Source: Fidelibacterota bacterium
GTDB taxonomy: Bacteria > Fidelibacterota > UBA2242 > JAFGTP01
NCBI GenBank assembly: GCA_021734005.1
Contig: JAIPJV010000101.1
Location: 1-7,358 of the forward strand
DNA: 7,358 bases
Direction: 5' to 3'
Shown here: positions 5,878 to 7,358 of the stretch, in pieces
How the letters are laid out: each line of letters starts with the position of its first letter
Position numbering within the stretch: the first letter of the stretch is position 1
Notes under the pieces: model-generated
What the model saw: the letters and a program-made list of their open reading frames with translations, nothing else
What the model was told of the DNA's origin: nothing
Databases searched by the model: none
Position numbers and translations under genes: made by a program

Positions 5878-6921
5878 TTATCCTATTATTGATTTTGTTT
5901 CAATCAATTTAATTGATCGGTTTAACTGAAGGAGTAGCACAGACTGAATTCCTTTAGGTGTTATGAAAAAATTATTGTCCATTTTCGAAATCAATTCCAA
6001 TTCGATCGCATAATTAGAAAATATATATGTAGCTGTTTTTTTAGATTTTTTTGATTTCCATGTATTTTCTTTTCCTACTGTTTTAACAAAATATTTTTTT
6101 AGATCCTCAAAAGGAACAGGATAAATACTTTTTGACAAAACAAAAACAGATTCTACTAATGTAAATATAGTATATGCTATAGAAGACTGGAGTGGATTAT
6201 CTTTCAAATAGGAATAAAGAATATCTATCTGGCCGTTTGTTAAAGAATCACTAATTTTGTTTTCATTAGCCTTGATAAAAGAATTGCCTAATTCTGTAAG
6301 AAAAATTTTGTTCTTGTTTTTCATTACCAGGCCAAGTTGAATTGCTACACTGATTCTGTTCCTAATAGTCTTAGGTGATCTATTTTCAATTTTGGAAATT
6401 TTGTGTATACTATATCCCTCTCCAATATTAAATATAGTAGAATTTAATAATCCAATTCGCACTACCCCATAATCAGCAGATTTTATTTTTAAAAATTGTG
6501 ATAATTCCTTGAAATGCTGATGATATTTATGAAACAATTCAGCTGGATTAATCTTCTTTAAATGTATATCATGGCTGTCACATTTCACCTTGTTTTTCTT
6601 AGAAAATTTTGTGACAAAAATATATTTTTTAATTTCGCCATCAATTAGTTTATTACTTTCTTGCAGATCTAATAAATCTTTTTCATAAGCGTTAATCTGT
6701 TTAATAAAATCATCACAAAACGGCACAACTTTTAATTCAATCAAAAACAGCTGCTTTTGATAAACATAAAGAAGGTCAAGTAATCCGCTGTTTAATACTT
6801 TTTGTCTGGCTAGAAGAACAAGATCTTCCAAATTTACATTTAATATATTCGCAAGTAATCTTTTATCTAAAACGAATATATCTTCAATAATTCTTTCTGA
6901 TATTTTTGAAGATTTGCCCAT
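5878..6921 (-). CDS. Predicted PD-(D/E)XK nuclease with C-terminal winged-helix region
   Basis: I do not recognise a named family. Residues 8-105 resemble a restriction-endonuclease-fold core: a helical lead with E10/E13, then RQKVLNSGLLDLLYVY (39-54), then LFLIELKV (58-65), then an amphipathic helix with Q75 and Y79. The likely active site is D49, E62 and K64 (D-x12-ELK), with Q75 as the extra helix residue common in this fold. Residues 168-216 look like a winged helix: YSIHKISKIENRSPKTIRNRI as recognition region, then GLVMKNKNKIFLTELG as wing. A second wing-like FFITPKG lies at 318-324. This suggests DNA targeting and cutting, as in a restriction or other defence enzyme. ATG 6921 follows an in-frame TAA 12 nt upstream and lacks a clear Shine-Dalgarno. 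The gene is very AT-rich and has no methyltransferase neighbour in the window. A repair nuclease (NucS-like) or a Shedu-like defence protein are alternatives. Confidence 0.68.
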   Translation of the reverse strand: MGKSSKISERIIEDIFVLDKRLLANILNVNLEDLVLLARQKVLNSGLLDLLYVYQKQLFLIELKVVPFCDDFIKQINAYEKDLLDLQESNKLIDGEIKKYIFVTKFSKKNKVKCDSHDIHLKKINPAELFHKYHQHFKELSQFLKIKSADYGVVRIGLLNSTIFNIGEGYSIHKISKIENRSPKTIRNRISVAIQLGLVMKNKNKIFLTELGNSFIKANENKISDSLTNGQIDILYSYLKDNPLQSSIAYTIFTLVESVFVLSKSIYPVPFEDLKKYFVKTVGKENTWKSKKSKKTATYIFSNYAIELELISKMDNNFFITPKGIQSVLLLQLNRSIKLIETKSIIG

Positions 6922-7105
6922 AAAGAAAAAGAATTAAAAAATTAAAATTAACAATTCGGCCAAGATATAATTAATTTTTGCCATTTCAGTAAAACTAAAT
7001 TGTTATTATTACTCAGTTTTTACCAACTGCAAATAAATTACTTCATGGCGACCTAAAAAACAAGGACAATCTAATTTGACCCTAATCTTATCTAAACTAA
7101 AATAC
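6922..7105. other. AT-rich spacer upstream of the nuclease cassette
   Basis: This 184-bp gap between the metallophosphoesterase stop and the nuclease start should contain the cassette's promoter. On the minus strand a TTTACT element and TTATAT, 17 nt apart (complement of 6995-6990 and 6972-6967), are possible -35 and -10 boxes, but AT-rich DNA makes this weak. An imperfect inverted repeat pairs GTAAAACT (6989-6996) with AGTTTTTAC (7015-7023), one base bulged, across 18 nt. I see no coding sequence or strong terminator. Confidence 0.35.
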
Positions 7106-7358
7106 TTATTCCTCATCCGTTACCTTCCAACCGTAATCCTCATAATGCCATTTAAATTCATCGGCGTCAATTTCAACAACCACAAAACCTTCTTCAAAAC
7201 CATAGCGGGAACCATTCCACCAATTTCCACTCACAGCACCGCCAGTCACAAAATGAGTACCTTTGTAAAAAATGTCTTCTACAATATGCAGATGTCCCTG
7301 AAGAACCAGTTTGAGATTGTAGCCATCAAAGAGATCAAGAGTCTCAATATTGTTAGTA
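7106..7358 (-). CDS. Calcineurin-like metallophosphoesterase, C-terminal part only
   Basis: The reading frame runs from the right edge (first full codon at 7357) for 83 residues to TAA at 7108-7106; the N-terminus is outside the window. The visible part has the last metal-binding motif of the calcineurin-like fold, LVLQGHLHIVED (residues 18-29 of the visible segment, with GHLH supplying two metal-ligand histidines). It continues with the strand THFVTGGAVSGNWW and a closing EGFVVVEID...WHYEDYGW segment, as in many secreted or cytosolic phosphoesterases with a GHxH...GG..S.NWW ending. The substrate (phosphomonoester, diester or nucleotide) cannot be told without the N-terminal motifs. It is separate from LpxH, lacking the NLGDW ending. 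Confidence 0.83.
   Translation of the reverse strand, partial: TNNIETLDLFDGYNLKLVLQGHLHIVEDIFYKGTHFVTGGAVSGNWWNGSRYGFEEGFVVVEIDADEFKWHYEDYGWKVTDEE

Noticed and set aside
1..7358. CRISPR arrays, tRNA or rRNA genes, transposases, integrases, attachment sites
   Set aside because: No regularly spaced repeats, cloverleaf-like sequences or mobile-element proteins were seen on either strand by eye; the nuclease cassette has no visible flanking direct repeats.

Overview
The window reads as ordinary chromosomal DNA from a Gram-negative, probably anaerobic or fermentative bacterium. LpxH (lipid A synthesis) implies an outer membrane. Butyrate kinase implies acyl-phosphate energy metabolism. The LpxH resembles the Bacteroidetes/FCB-type form (GDFFDFWFEY, GHYHFP, NLGDW motifs). 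I therefore lean towards an FCB-group lineage, but this is an inference from remembered family patterns and there is no rRNA to confirm it.

Layout: positions 1-907 (minus) hold most of a butyrate kinase gene, cut by the left window edge and missing from the supplied ORF set because it has no stop inside the window. It diverges, across 245 bp, from lpxH (1153-1893, plus). A 242-bp non-coding stretch with inverted repeats precedes a tight four-gene plus-strand run with gaps of 12, 10 and 21 nt. This run encodes a CaCA-type Na+/Ca2+ antiporter (2136-3068), a nitrilase-superfamily amidohydrolase (3081-3878), an unrecognised 87-aa charged protein (3889-4152) and a four-helix DUF2569-like membrane protein (4174-4647). 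A 159-bp convergent spacer follows.

All genes from there to the right edge are on the minus strand: a YueD-type short-chain dehydrogenase (5556-4807), a DUF551-like 73-aa protein (5872-5651), a 347-aa protein with a PD-(D/E)XK-like nuclease core plus a probable winged-helix domain (6921-5878), and the C-terminal 83 residues of a calcineurin-like metallophosphoesterase (7357-7106) cut by the right edge.

Most of the window is core metabolism and envelope biology. The nuclease and DUF551 pair stands out. It is a translationally coupled two-gene cassette, visibly more AT-rich than its neighbours, with no methyltransferase in view, placed between two housekeeping-like genes. It is the best candidate here for a recently acquired and possibly undescribed defence-type system, but its function cannot be proven from sequence alone. 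I see no tRNA, rRNA, CRISPR array, transposase or integrase.
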